A stretch of DNA of 64,000 nucleotides from Lycorma delicatula (taxonomy: Eukaryota; Arthropoda; Insecta; Hemiptera; Fulgoridae): positions 53,441,201-53,505,200 of the forward strand of contig NC_134463.1 of assembly GCF_047948215.1 (NCBI RefSeq), read 5' to 3'. Below are positions 12,262 through 23,606 of this stretch, piece after piece (within the stretch, counting starts at the first letter, position 1; every line of letters begins with the position of its first letter). Below the pieces are notes generated by a model that searched no databases, was not told the DNA's origin, and was given only the letters and a program-made list of their open reading frames with translations. Both the position numbers and the translations under genes were made by a program.

Positions 12262-12852
12262 GGAGAGAAAAAATTACGGAGATAGAAGAATTTTATTTGG
12301 GAAGTAGAATCACTAAAGATGGACGAAACAGAAGCGATATAAAATGCAGCATAGCACAGGCAAAACGAGCTTTCAATCAAACATATAATTTTCTTACATC
12401 AAGAATTACTTTAAACATCAGGAAAACATTTTTGAAAGTATATGTTTGGAATGTAGCTTTATATGGAAGTGAAATTTGGATGATCAGAGCACCTGAGAAG
12501 AAAAGATTAGAAACTTAAGAATTGTGGTGTATAGGAGAATGTTAAAAATCAGATGGGTGGATAAAGTGACAAATGAAGCGGTGTTGCGGCAAATTGATGA
12601 ACAGAGAAGTATTTGAAAAAATATAGTTACAAGAAGTGACAAATTTATAGGCCACATATTAAGGTATCTGAAATAGTCGCTTTCATATTGGAGGGACATG
12701 TAGATGCGAAAAATTGTGCAGGCAGGCGCAACGTTTGAAATATGTAAAACAAATTTTAAGGATGTAGGATGTAGGGAGTATACCAAAATGAAATGACTAA
12801 TGACTGGAACTAGATAGGAAATCTTGAAGAGCTGCATCAAATCAATCAAGAA
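12260..12852 (+). pseudogene. LINE-G copy, decayed C-terminal half
   Basis: Begins GGGAGAGAAAAAATTACGG, equivalent to the segment just upstream of EVEEFCYLGSKITKDGR in the 20.5-kb copy. It continues through ITKDGRNRSDIKCSIAQAKRAF and VYVWNVALYGSEIW to the ASNQ end. There are stop codons after KRLET and several frame shifts. The final TGACTGAAGAC has been altered and the poly(A) is interrupted. Visible divergence is roughly one base in ten, so it is much older than the copies at 2878 and 20483. Confidence 0.92.
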
Positions 12853-13596
12853 AACACATAATAGTAAAACAAAGAATTTAGAAATAACAAAAAATATAAA
12901 CACCTGAAATGACTAAATTTGAGGAATCAACTAAAGAAGAAACAGGAGTAGAAGCTGCTGTAGCAGAAGGTGATCGAAAAGAAAAGGGAACTGGGCAAAC
13001 AGTAAAAAATCTAAACTTAAAATATTTTGATTTTTATCTTTTGAATTGTTTTGTGTCAGAAGTTGTGTATGTGAGAATTCAATAAAAATTAGCTGAGTTT
13101 TTCTTGAATTGCGCTCAGTTGTTTCAAAAATGTTTAAATCTTATGGCTCGAAACTACTAACTTTGCTTATCAATTGTGCTCTGTAAAATGAACACAAAAT
13201 TACACTTCACTTCTTAACAGTTTTCTGAAATTTTTACGATAAGAATTCGACGTAATACTGCAAACACGATTGATCAGCGAAAGGTTATTTAACATATTAC
13301 CCACAGTTAACTGACAACAATGAGTAATTTTAAACAAATTGTGATGAAAAAACTCAGTGTTGCCAAGTTGTTTTCCGTAGGTCTAAACTTATTGTACCTA
13401 TTAGACACAACTGTTTTCTTTTGTTGTAACATTTTCTTCTAAGTTTTCGTCGGTTTTGTTGTTAATAAGAGTCGACATGTTTAAAATTTTATTTATTTTC
13501 TGTTGATATTATTTACATCAATCTTCTTATAATTAATTTCTCTACAATTTATATTTAAAAAATGTATGATTTATTGCCAATTTAACAACGTTATTG
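12853..13596. other. AT-rich DNA, nothing recognised
   Basis: A purine-rich stretch at 12900-13010 follows the LINE-G tail. No motif was recognised. Confidence 0.35.
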
Positions 13597-13950
13597 TACG
13601 TCAAACCTAAAAGAATTGTGTTTTTTTACCCTATTTTTGGGGATTTACATGGGATATCGTAGAAACTAAGAGAGATACAGTTCTGGGACCTATTTTTTTC
13701 GATTTCCCAGCTCAAACCCCATAAGAAACAATTGAATTTGCTCCTTCATTGACCTTCCCAGAATTTCAGAAAGCCTTAATTTACCCGGAAGAACTGAAAC
13801 TCGGGCGAAATCTTTCGCCCTGTATAACTCGCTAACGAAGCGTTTTCGGACCTATGTTTATATGAACTTTTTTTTTATTTTTAGTCTCTAGAATGAGTTG
13901 TCAAGGTATTGCCTTATCCACCTGAATTGCTCTGTATTTCGACATACTGT
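13597..13950 (-). repeat. Repeat P copy, partial
   Basis: Shares several blocks with the inverted-repeat element at 60693-61303: AAATAGGTCCCAGAACTGTA (inverse), the GTTTGACGTACAATA boundary and the ATGTTTATATGAACTTTTT block. It lacks the matching opposite arm, so it is a partial or decayed copy. Confidence 0.6.
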
Positions 13951-14048
13951 AGTAGTGTATCTGAAGTAGTAAATGTGAAAATTTGATAGAAGTCGTACTT
14001 GAGTCGTTCTTGAGTTACGTTCAATTTAAGGTTGACAACAGACAACAT

Positions 14049-14183
14049 GCCGGCCTCCTTGGCACGAGTGGTAGCGTTTCAGCCTTTCATTCGGAGGTCC
14101 CGGGTTCGAATCCCGGTCAGGCATGGCATTTTCACACGCTACATTGTCATTGATCGCATCCTCTGAAGCAATACCTAACGGTA
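14049..14183 (+). mobile_element. SINE-A copy (tail 1)
   Basis: GGCCTCCTTGGCACGAGTGG head, a perfect B box GGGTTCGAATCCCGG, a linker GGCATGGCATTTTCACACGC, and a tail CATCCTCTGAAGCAATACC ending at TAACGGT. This is the cleanest sense-strand SINE-A in the window. Confidence 0.85.
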
Positions 14184-14595
14184 TAAAAAATAAGATATCG
14201 ATCGTGATGGAGAGTAAATGTAAACGTAACACATGTATTCTTAGTTTCGTTGGTTCTTAAAAGCCATTTTTTTTTCATGGTTTGGCAGAAAAACTTAAAT
14301 GGCTGGAATAAGATTTATTGGTTCAGTAAGTACTCTATAATTTGAAATTTGCTTTCATTAATGATGTTACACCGTATTCCAGATTATCTGTCTGTAAGAA
14401 TCAATTGATCAGATGCGTGACAAATTAATCAAATTTCCGTATTGATAAGAAAATGAATTTTTCCCATTAAAGATTTAATAAATTTATTTATATTCAAATA
14501 ACCTTTTTTATTTTATTTTACTTTTTTTTTCATTTTCACACTTTAAAGAATATATTATTGAGTTTTTTTTTTATTTTCATGGCATTTCATGCATA
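14184..14595. other. AT-rich DNA, nothing recognised
   Basis: T-rich runs at 14500-14575. Confidence 0.35.
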
Positions 14596-15455
14596 TGTTA
14601 CGGTGAAAGACCGAAATTAGAGAATGTCATCATTAATCTGTGATGCATGTCGGCACATACCCAATATGTCGGTGAAACACTGAAATACTTGTTTATATTA
14701 ATATACATTCGGACTTTCCCCGGTACAAACACAGATATGCTTTGGTGGAGGTCAAAATTATACTAGAAACTTAAAAAAAAACCACCCAATATCAATCTCT
14801 AAGATAAACGAAAAACCTTCGTATAAAAAGGAAGTTTAAATTGAAGGCAAACATAACCTACGCTGACTTGGTGATAAATATACAAATTATAAAAGTTATT
14901 ATCCAACACTGGAGTCGATTAATTAAATTTACCGCATTCAGCATGCACTGATGGTGAAAGCTAAATAAAAATATTTTTATAAAGAAATTTAACAAAGGGC
15001 AAAACATCTGACCATTCCATTTGTATTCTTATCGTTCATTTATGAAGCTAACATATTCTGTATATCTTGATTCGCCCTTTAAATTTATAAAATGCTTAAA
15101 ATTTGATTACATCTTTTTATAAATGGGTGAATTTAATTAATCGCCTCCAGTGTTGGAGAATAATAATTTGTATAATTAACGTTAATTAAACGCGGTTAGC
15201 GAGTGAAGAGAGCGTACTTTATGTTTAGCTTAAATTTAAACTTCCGTTTTCTTTACGAGGGTTTCTCGAAAACTATCTTGGAGATTGGTATTAAATAATT
15301 TCCTTTTAATCTTTAGTTATCGTGTCGCATTTCGCCAGAGCTCTGTTTGTCGACATATACCGGCAAATATTTAGGTCTTTCACCGAAGTATTTTGTATGT
15401 GTCGACATTCACCGAACAATATTAACATTCTCTAATTTCGGTCTGTACGGTAACA
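14596..15455. mobile_element. Foldback element 1 (long inverted repeats, about 400-bp arms)
   Basis: The left arm begins TGTTACGGTGAAAGACCG and the right arm ends with its near inverse, CGGTCTGTACGGTAACA. Inner landmarks also pair: CCAACACTGGAGTCGATTAA (left) with TTAATCGCCTCCAGTGTTGG (right), plus the TTTAAATTGAAGG and AAGGAAGTTTAAATT blocks. The arms nearly meet at about 15000-15060. No ORF. It is a long-TIR non-autonomous element or a rearranged pair of inverted copies. Any transcript across it would form a long hairpin. Confidence 0.85.
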
Positions 15456-16006
15456 TATGTACTTAATATCTTGTTATTGTGTGTTCTGTTCAAAATAATA
15501 ATAATAATATTAATAACAATAAAGTAAAACCTTTATTGACAAAGAGAAAGAATCAAGAATTATTGAAAGACAAGAAAAGAAAATCATCAAAAGAAAGAGA
15601 ACTGAATACAAAATATTTCAATCGGCCAAACTCGGAATAAAAAGGTGAAAGTTTTTAAATCCTAATTAAAATAGTATATATAAAAGGTTAGTTCATGTTA
15701 CGTAAGCTTTAATTTCTAATTTTTGTTTTTTATTTATTCAGAACGGTATCTGAATAATTAAATGACGAAAACTCTTTCGTAAATTTAGGGTAGAATGGAA
15801 TCAATTTTAAAGGATTTTTATTTAACACATATTAGATTTTAATCAATTTATTTTACAAGTTTTGTTGAAATCCGTTTATGTATTCTTATGTAATAATAAT
15901 TTTGGGAAAACATTTAAATTGACCAATTGATTTAAATTTTTTACCAAATGTAAAAATATTGTTAAACAAGGGTGAAAAATACAAATATAAAAAACTTCTA
16001 CGTTAT
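15456..16006. other. AT-rich DNA between two foldback elements
   Basis: No recognised feature, apart from a short ATA repeat at about 15498-15520. Confidence 0.35.
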
Positions 16007-16973
16007 ACAGAGTGTTTCTAAAATAATGGGCTTGCTATATTTTTTCGGATTCTACTTGTAAAACTAAACAAAAAATATTCTCAGGAAAAATTGTAATTTC
16101 TCCTTCGATTTCCCAATATCCGCTATTTTGTTATTTTTATATAATAATTTATATCTCAAGTTCGTATAGACGAATCACTTTAATAATTTGGTTACCGTCT
16201 TGGTAATAAAGTTTCAAAATTAGTAAATAATCAGGACTTAAATACCTTTGAAAATTACAAAATGGCGGCCATATTTATTTTTCAATCCGTTTTATCTACA
16301 TAAATATTACTTTTATCAAAATCTATGTTTTTACTAAGCTTTTAGCCTTTTATTTTGAACAAAATGACATTTTATTTTTTTAAATCGGTTAACAAATAAT
16401 CGAGTTATGGGATAAAATTGATGTAATTGTAGTGCCGTAATTATTATGTCTATTATTGTGAAAAAATTATTACTTAATTTGTTACTAATTTACAATACTA
16501 GAATTAACAGTAAATAAAAACAATTAATATTTAATCGAATTGAACATTAAGTGGAAGACATAAAAACAGACACATAATTACAACATCAATTTTTCTGCTA
16601 TAACTTGGCTATTAAATAACAGAGTTTCAAAAATAAAATTAAAAGCTTATCATTTTAGCAAATAACAAAAATTTTGATAATACTAATATTTATGGAAATA
16701 TAACGGATTTAAAAATAAACATGACCGCCATTTTATAATTTGCGAAAGTATTTAAGTCATAATTATTTTGCTAATTTCAAAACTTTTATTACCAAAAAAA
16801 TATTAATGTGAGAATCTTCTATTCGAACTTGAGATACAAATTATTATATGAAAGTAACAAAACGGCGGACAGAGGAAGAACGAAGGAGAAGTTACCATTT
16901 TTCCTAAGGATATTTTTTGTTTATTTTTACAAGAAGAATCCGATAAGTATAGCCAGCTTCAGAAACACTATGT
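16007..16973. mobile_element. Foldback element 2 (long inverted repeats, about 450-bp arms)
   Basis: Left end ACAGAGTGTTTCTAAAATAA, right end the inverse of ATAGTGTTTCTGAAGCTGGC, both next to TA, so a TA duplication is plausible. Internal paired landmarks are AAATGGCGGCCATATTTATT (16260) against AAAATAAACATGACCGCCAT (16710), and AGACGAATCACTTTAATAAT against its decayed inverse near 16800. A 73-codon ORF in the right arm is incidental. It is likely a long-TIR MITE and is unrelated in sequence to element 1. Confidence 0.85.
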
Positions 16974-18061
16974 ATTTTCATAAAAAAATTCCAATTCACA
17001 TAATTTTTATATTACTAATAAATTTATAAAAATGTCTGTAATTTTTAATTAAATTCTAATAAAAAAGATTATATATATATATATATATATATATATACGA
17101 TATAACGGTTGCTTAAAATGCAAATTTTATAGTTAAAAATTACTTGAAAAATGGTCAACCGTTAAATTATAATAATAGTATATTGGTAATGATTATAATA
17201 GTAATAATATAAATACTGAACCGATGTTGCATCTAGAAGTACTAGAGTTGTAAACAAATAAAGGGAGCTTGTCTTGTTTGATCTGAAGAGTGAGAGAGCG
17301 GTGGTGGTTGGAATGTGGGCCTATTTTAAACCTCAGTAATTATCTTATACGATAGTGCTATAAAAATAATTATACCATCTTGATGTTGATGTGATATTTA
17401 CCTCCCTCTAATGTTAAATTTACTGAATGAGATTTGCAACCATTCAACCGTTCTTTTAATATAATATTATATTTTCTCTTTTAACGTGATACGTTTTTCT
17501 CAATTTATTCTCTACTCTTTACCTTTCATTTTTATACAGTAAAATTAATGTTCACATACTCCTATAAAGATTTTTTTCTTTTATGGATCTTATTTCTAGA
17601 CAGGTTTTATAGTGAAGATGTTTTAAATTGTACGAGGCTAAAATAAACTTAAAAGAACGAAAAATATTCTCATTGAAGTTTTTTTTTATAGTGTAATTTT
17701 AGTTATACATGAAAAAAATAATAATAAAAATACGATTAACCAGTTAAATTATTTGTTATTAGATATTATTATTAGTTTAACGTCATGGTTTATTATAATT
17801 TTAGAACAGAAAAATGGTCGGTGAATCTATCGCATCGTCACGATTTCACACTATTGTACAAGTTAAAATAATGTATAAGTTGTTTGCTATAACAAGAATC
17901 CCAACTTTGATAGCTATTTAAATGATGTGCAAGTAAATTGCTATTTTAAATGTATTTTGGATTAAGGAGATGATCTTGATATATATATATATATATATAT
18001 CTTTCTAAAACATATTCGACTCATTTGCTACTTCTTAACCAATAAACCTCATATATCAATG
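16974..18061. other. AT-rich DNA with two short (AT)n tracts
   Basis: AT runs at 17069-17096 and 17979-18000. No other feature. Confidence 0.45.
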
Positions 18062-18179
18062 TAACTGGTGATTCAAAAAGAAATTGAGAATTTAAAAGCA
18101 TATAGAAATTTATTGAGATAACTTACAGAATCGGTTGAGGCCTCATTTCATAGAAAAACACATTACGTTTGTTACCCAA

Positions 18180-20030
18180 CATTCATTTTGGTTCGATGTG
18201 GATTCCATTTGTAATGCGACATTTTATCCCCCTGAAGTCGATTTCATTCCAGGATTTAGCCAGCAAGTCGGATGTTACCTCTGGAGTTGCGGCGTTATTT
18301 CGAAGTCTTAGCTCAACATAATCATTAGGAAAAGGTTTTACGTAAACCCGATTTTTATTGAAATTCCGCAAGAAAATATCTAGCGGGGTCAAATCTGGTG
18401 AGCGAGGTGGCCATGCAATTGATCTTCAACCAATCCATCGTCTCGAGGATCGAGAAAAAACCGGGTAAATCTCGGACTCTCGGTACTTATTCAGTAGTGA
18501 GGTGGTGACTCGACTTGCTGATAGTAATAGCGTCCATTTCGGTCATCGGTCATTAAGAATTAGAAAATTTTGAAGCATATCCAGATAAACGATATCATTT
18601 ATGGTCCCCTTCTGGAAGAAGAACGGGCCGTACAGTCTTCGTTTGCTTAGGGGACAAAAAAAACTGACATTAGAGCTATCGCGAATGTGCTGCAAAGTTA
18701 AATGGGGGCTTTCTCTACGGCAGTTATGGATGTTCATCTTTCCATTGATGTGGAACGTTGACTTAGCACTAAAAAGTGTATTATCTAAAAATCTATCGTT
18801 GTCTGCAACTCTATTCATCATTTCCATAAAAAAACTGCAGCCGAGTCAACTTTGTCGTCATCTGTTACATATTGAACTATGGCGTTTGTATGACTTTAAG
18901 TGCAGTCGTTTACGTAATACGCGCCAAAGAGTCGTTTGTGGAATGCCAGTTTCATGTGATGCACGTCGAGTTGATTTCTTCGGACTACGTTTGAAGCTTT
19001 CTCTGAGTTGTTCCACGGCAGCTTCAGGAACGCATGGGCATCCTGGTGATTTTGTATGTTTAACAGAACAATCTGTCTCACCAAATAACAACAATTCCAA
19101 ATGACCAACTTTATACTAAATTTGAAAAACTGCGAAACACTATAAGGAAAAAATAAATTACATTTTACTCCCACTTATTTAGAATTAATTGACTGAAATA
19201 AAGATTTGAATTCTTCCAAAGTAAAAAAAAAAACTAAAGGCAAATGGTTTAAACAAGTCCAAATAGACTTAAAAAAACTGAAGTTAACTGAAGAAATTAA
19301 AAAAAGAGGATAAATTTTAAAGAGATTATTAAAAGATAAAAATAAATGTTTTCAACAAGTGCCAAAACGCAAGAAGGACAAAGCTGAACTTTTTGAAGAA
19401 CGAAGGAAAGAGATATCAGAAACAATGAAGAGGTACTGGGCAGATAAAAAACAAAAAAAAGAAACAATCGCAAACAAATGATCTAACGTTTTCCAAGGTA
19501 AACTCTTCGCGGGGAAAGAAGTTGGCAACAAAGTGAGGGTTAATGAGTTGTTCATAATTTTTTTATTTGACGCCGAATATAAAAAGCAAAATATTAAATG
19601 AAATCTGAGAAGTATTATATTTATTTGTAACGGAATTTAATTTGGATTTTTTTTATTTTTATTATTATTAAAAAATCCTATTTATTTTAAAAACCGACCA
19701 AGTTTTTTTTTTACTTATCTAAGAATAAAAAATTCAAGAAACGAATTACGAGAAAGATGTTGATTTAAATGTAAAATAATACAAAGAAAAAACGAAAACA
19801 GATTGCAATCTATTGAGCTTGAGCCAGTGATTTTAGGAAAATATGTATACATTTTTACTTAATAATTAACGAAGACTGCTGCCAAGAACAAATTGTATTA
19901 AGAGGTTCCCTACCGTACTCTCTACGGGAATTACGTTGAACTGCAGTTGCTGACTGCAAGTCGTGAAACTAAACAGCGAGCACGTTCCGCACCAGTAAAT
20001 TTATCCATTTTTAACAATACTGGTGACAGC
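18180..20030 (-). pseudogene. Mariner-like transposase, frameshifted and split
   Basis: Minus-strand pieces, in order: MDKFTGAERA at about 20017, then SATAVQRNSRREYGREPLNT (19880-19960). After the LINE-Y insertion come GCPCVPEAAVEQLRESF, SPKKSTRRASHETGIPQTT and LWRVLRKRLHLKSYK (helix-turn-helix region, 18860-19060), then FLDNTLFSAKSTFHINGK, LSKRRLYGPFFF and TVYLDMLQNFL-like text, and RRWIG..SIAWPPRSPDLTPLDIFL and the RVYVKPFPND end. The first catalytic Asp, expected in FSDEATFH, is replaced by FSAKSTFH. The SPDLTPLD Asp remains. Several frame shifts and stops are present, so it cannot make active enzyme. Confidence 0.88.
19092..19870 (+). mobile_element. LINE-Y copy, 5'-truncated, inside the mariner
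   Basis: The whole segment from AATTCCAAAT to TTAATAATTAAC is shared with 42328-43068 in the same orientation, with few differences in its coding part. It holds the end of a LINE protein: KWFKQVQIDLKKLKLTEEIK, a frame break, then KDKNKCFQQVPKRKKDKAEL, FEERRKEISETMKRYW and KKETIANK ending in TGA near 19481. About 390 bp of 3' UTR follow. It interrupts the mariner transposase on the opposite strand, so it is younger than the mariner. No clean duplication was found at its ends. Confidence 0.78.
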
Positions 20031-20482
20031 GCTGGTGGACAAATTCGGCACTAATGAACTATGTGTGTCAAAACTTGATGTGTTTTGCTACAAAATGAGA
20101 CCTCTACCGAATCTGTAAGTTATCTAAATAAATTTTTATGTGCTTTAAAATTTGGGAAGACCTTTTTGAATTACCCGGTATATCTATATTTACAAAAATT
20201 ATGGGGACTATTTTAATTGTAAATTTTATTCATTTAATAAGTCAATAATATATCTTTCGATTAAAAAATAAAGTTATTTAAACTTTAAATGTTTATAACA
20301 TTTACCAATTAGTAATAGTAAATAAATTTCGAATAAATTAATAAAAATAATTCGAATGTAAATATATAGGGAAAGAGGAATTTAAAGTAAAAATCGCATC
20401 TAAGCACCAAACATATAATTAAGATTTTTAGTGTATTACAATCTACATATCTTTAATAATAAGTTCATTATAATAATACGGA

Positions 20483-21810
20483 GTTATAGTTATGATACCA
20501 AAGAAAGCAGGGGCAGATAAATGTGAAGAATACAGAACAATTAGTATAACTAGTCATGCATCAAAAATCTTAACTAGAATTTTATACAGAAGAATTGAGA
20601 GGAGAGTGGAAGTGTTAGGAGAAGACCAATTTGGTTTCAGGAAAAGTATAGGGACAAGGGAAGCAATTTTAGGCCTCAGATTAATAGTAGAAGGAAGATT
20701 AAAGAAAAACAAACCAACATACTTGGCGTTTATAGACCTAGAAAAGGCTTTCGATAACGTAGATTGGAATAAAATGTTCAGCATTTTAAAAAAATTAGGG
20801 TTCAAATACAGAGATAGAAGAACAATTGCTAACATGTACAGGAACCAAACAGCAACAATAACAATTGAAGAACATAAGAAAGAAGCCCTAATAAGAAAGG
20901 GAGTCCGACAAGGATGTTCCCTATCTCCGTTACTTTTTAATCTTTACATGGAACTAGCAGTTAATGATGTTAAAGAACAATTTAGATTCGGAGTAACAGT
21001 ACAAGGTGAAAAGATAAAGATGCTACGATTTGCTGATGATATAGTAATTCTAGCCGAGAGTAAAAAGGATTTAGAAGAAACAATGAACGGCATAGATGAA
21101 GTCCTACGCAAGAACTATCGCATGAAAATAAACAAGAACAAAACAAAAGTAATGAAATGTAGTAGAAATAACAAAGATGGACCACTGAATGTGAAAATAG
21201 GAGGAGAAAAGATTATGGAGGTAGAAGAATTTTGTTATTTGGGAAGTAAAATTACTAAAGATGGACGAAGCAGGAGCGATATAAAATGCCGAATAGCACA
21301 AGCTAAACGAGCCTTCAGTAAGAAATATAATTTGTTTACATCAAAAATTAATTTAAATGTGAGGAAAAGATTTTTGAAAGTGTATGTTTGGAGTGTCGCT
21401 TTATATGGAAGTGAAACTTGGACAATCGGAGTATCTGAGAAGAAAAGATTAGAAGCTTTTGAAATGTGGTGCTATAGGAGAATGTTAAAAATCAGACGGG
21501 TGGATAAAGTGACAAATGAAGAGGTATTGCGGCAAATAGATGAAGAAAGAAGCATTTGGAAGAATATAGTTAAAAGAAGAGACAGACTTATAGGCCACAT
21601 ACTAAGGCATCCTGGAATAGTCGCTTTAATATTGGAAGGACAGGTAGAAGGGAAAAATTGTGTAGGCAGGCCACGTTTGGAGTATGTAAAACAAATTGTT
21701 GGGGATGTAGGATGTAGAGGGTATACTGAAATGAAACGACTAGCACTAGATAGGGAATCTTGGAGAGCTGCATCAAACCAGTCAAATGACTGAAGACAAA
21801 AAAAAAAAAA
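20483..21810 (+). mobile_element. LINE-G copy 2: young, 5'-truncated, with 10-11 bp TSD
   Basis: The duplication (A)ATAATACGGA occurs at 20472-20482 and 21810-21820. The element starts GTTATAGTTATGATACC and ends TGAAGAC followed by a run of about 14 A. It has no decay in its reading frame, so insertion was recent. The 5' end, which should carry an endonuclease domain, is missing, so this is a dead-on-arrival copy of an element that is or was recently active elsewhere in the genome. Confidence 0.95.
20492..21793 (+). CDS. LINE reverse transcriptase, N-terminally truncated (433 codons open)
   Basis: Non-LTR reverse transcriptase that would copy LINE RNA at a nicked target. Visible palm motifs are YLAFIDLEKAFD (residues 77-88, catalytic Asp 82), GVRQGCSLSPLLFN (137-150) and MLRFADDIVILAES (177-190, Asp pair 182-183), then the MKINKNKTKVMK thumb-side motif (211-222). 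The C-terminal region has VALYGSETW (302-310), RRMLKIRRVDKVTNEEVL, RLIGHILRHPG (365-375), GRPRLEYV (392-399) and LALDRESWRAASNQSND to the stop. Pattern and short poly(A)-tailed TSDs fit an RTE-like LINE, but I cannot fix the clade. The ATG is only the first in frame after truncation, so it is not a native start. Translation from this locus is unlikely. Confidence 0.9.
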   Translation: MIPKKAGADKCEEYRTISITSHASKILTRILYRRIERRVEVLGEDQFGFRKSIGTREAILGLRLIVEGRLKKNKPTYLAFIDLEKAFDNVDWNKMFSILKKLGFKYRDRRTIANMYRNQTATITIEEHKKEALIRKGVRQGCSLSPLLFNLYMELAVNDVKEQFRFGVTVQGEKIKMLRFADDIVILAESKKDLEETMNGIDEVLRKNYRMKINKNKTKVMKCSRNNKDGPLNVKIGGEKIMEVEEFCYLGSKITKDGRSRSDIKCRIAQAKRAFSKKYNLFTSKINLNVRKRFLKVYVWSVALYGSETWTIGVSEKKRLEAFEMWCYRRMLKIRRVDKVTNEEVLRQIDEERSIWKNIVKRRDRLIGHILRHPGIVALILEGQVEGKNCVGRPRLEYVKQIVGDVGCRGYTEMKRLALDRESWRAASNQSND

Positions 21811-21820
21811 ATAATACGGA

Positions 21821-23606
21821 TTACGTCAAAATCTTCTATTTATAGTTACTGTTACTAATGATAGATAGCGCTTGTTGTATACTCCATAACGATCTATGTA
21901 AATAAGAGTCTATGCACAGCGCATGTTTTAAATTTTTCGGTTTTGTAATCATTTATTTTTTGTGTTATTCCTGGTTTAAAGAAAAAAAGCGTTTCAAGAC
22001 TTCTGCAATAAAACTTCTGACAAAAAAATTGTTTATTTTTTAATTCTGTAAGTAAAAACGTTTTGTTTTGTTATTAAAATTTTATTTTACGCAATCTGTG
22101 GTAAGATTTGCAATAAATTGAGTGTATAATTTTAATTAGATTTCTAGAATAAAACTAATAACATATTGATGTGCAGTATCTTATTTAAAAATAGTAAATA
22201 GTATTATTTTAATACTATATTGTTTATCAGACAGTATTTGTTATTCTTCAAAGATACCGATCAAAGTTAAAATTTAATTAAATTTCACTTGATTTTACCG
22301 TACTTGATTAATAAAATTATCTACATCAACATTGAGAACAGATATAAAATGACCTTACTTTATTTACAAACGCAGATCGGTTACACCAATCGAATTATTA
22401 TTATTATTAATTTAATTGGATTTGTTTGTTAAAAATTGAAACGTTTTTAATCACGTAAAATTTATCTGATAATTAAGAGGTTTTTAAAAGTATAATTAAT
22501 TAGAATCAATTTAATTATGAATTTAAAAGCATTACATAGTGATTTTTGAATGTTCACAGATTAATTAATTAATTAGTCGTAGATAATCTTTTTTAGAATA
22601 AATTATCGTTTTTTTATCAAATGTAAAAATCATTTACACTTGGTTTGAACAAGAAATTAATAACAATACACATCATTTTTTTAATAAAATAAAATACGTC
22701 AGGAATTTCGGGTTTTTAACATCAGGAGATATATATTAAAAAAGCGGCAAAAGGTTGCATTTCCGGTTTATCTGTTGATAAATTTTTATCTTAAATTAGC
22801 GGTAGAGGTTTTTAAATATTGATGACATTATTAAGCAATATTTAGAATACAATTGTGAAAAAAATAAAATCGAATTATACAGAAAAACAATTGGGTCCAA
22901 TTTGACCCTTCGACCATATGACGATTTTACGTTTATAATTATGCAGTTAAAAAGTACAATTAAGAAAAACAAATCGGAATTTTTGTAAAATATTTTTGGT
23001 TCCAGCTCCTCTTTGATCAAATTACGTTTTTATCTTCAAAATTTTATATTTATTGAGTTTAATTGCAAAAAAAAAATCAAAATTTTTCTTAAAGAAAAAA
23101 AAATTGGATCTTGTTTGACCCCTTGTTTGATAGCTGCCTCATTTAATTCTGATACTTTATTTCTTTTCCAAGCTTAAACTTGGAAAATTGATGAAGCGTC
23201 AGAAATTATTAAAAATATTTTTTTAAAGATTAAGTCGTGTTTCATGGAACGCCCTTTAAAAAAAGTGTTTCCATATCGTCTACATTAATATTAATTACAG
23301 TTCGATTTTTAATCTTGAAAATTAAACATAAATGATTGATTTATTAAGTACTAGTAACATTTAGCTCCCTTAGTTTTATGGAAATTAAAAGTCTGTTTAT
23401 TGAAGTAATCATTTATTTCGTAAAGTTGATCCAATTTGGTGCAACGCTATTCAACAACGCTAAAAAAATATAGTTTACTTAAAAAAAAAAAGGTTATAGG
23501 TATCGTGAGGAACAATTGGATATCCTTGTTCGTTGGGATCATAGGTCAGGCCAATGCTGGGATATATATATATTGTATTTTTGTAATCAAAACCAACTTG
23601 AAAAAC
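21821..23606. other. AT-rich DNA, nothing recognised
   Basis: Two loosely similar blocks (AATTGGGTCCAATTTGACCC at 22889 and AATTGGATCTTGTTTGACCC at 23102) may be an old local duplication. Otherwise featureless. Confidence 0.35.

Larger units (their letters stand above)
18064..20178 (-). mobile_element. Complete-length, inactive mariner-like element
   Basis: Both ends are visible. The left end reads ACTGGTGATTCAAAAAG after a TA (18062-18063). The right end reads CTTTTTGAATTACCCGG before a TA (20179-20180), as expected for the TA target of the Tc1/mariner superfamily. The terminal repeats extend inward for about 100 bp, for example ATAACTTACAGAATCGGTTG against the inverse of CCGAATCTGTAAGTTAT. 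The interior holds a broken transposase on the minus strand, split by a LINE-Y insertion at about 19092-19870. Confidence 0.9.

Noticed and set aside
12120..12518. 132-codon ORF as a host gene
   Set aside because: Its first part is chance sequence plus a TA microsatellite, and its second part is a decayed LINE-G C-terminus.
14049..14130. Possible tRNA gene
   Set aside because: A and B boxes are present, but the acceptor ends do not pair well and the sequence continues into a repeated tail. It is a SINE head found nine times.
18601..19104. 167-codon plus-strand ORF
   Set aside because: It is antisense to the mariner transposase blocks on the minus strand, which show clear family motifs.
20554..21301. 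Minus-strand ORFs across LINE-G
   Set aside because: Shadows of the plus-strand reverse-transcriptase frame. The same shadows recur at 2948-3232 in the other copy.
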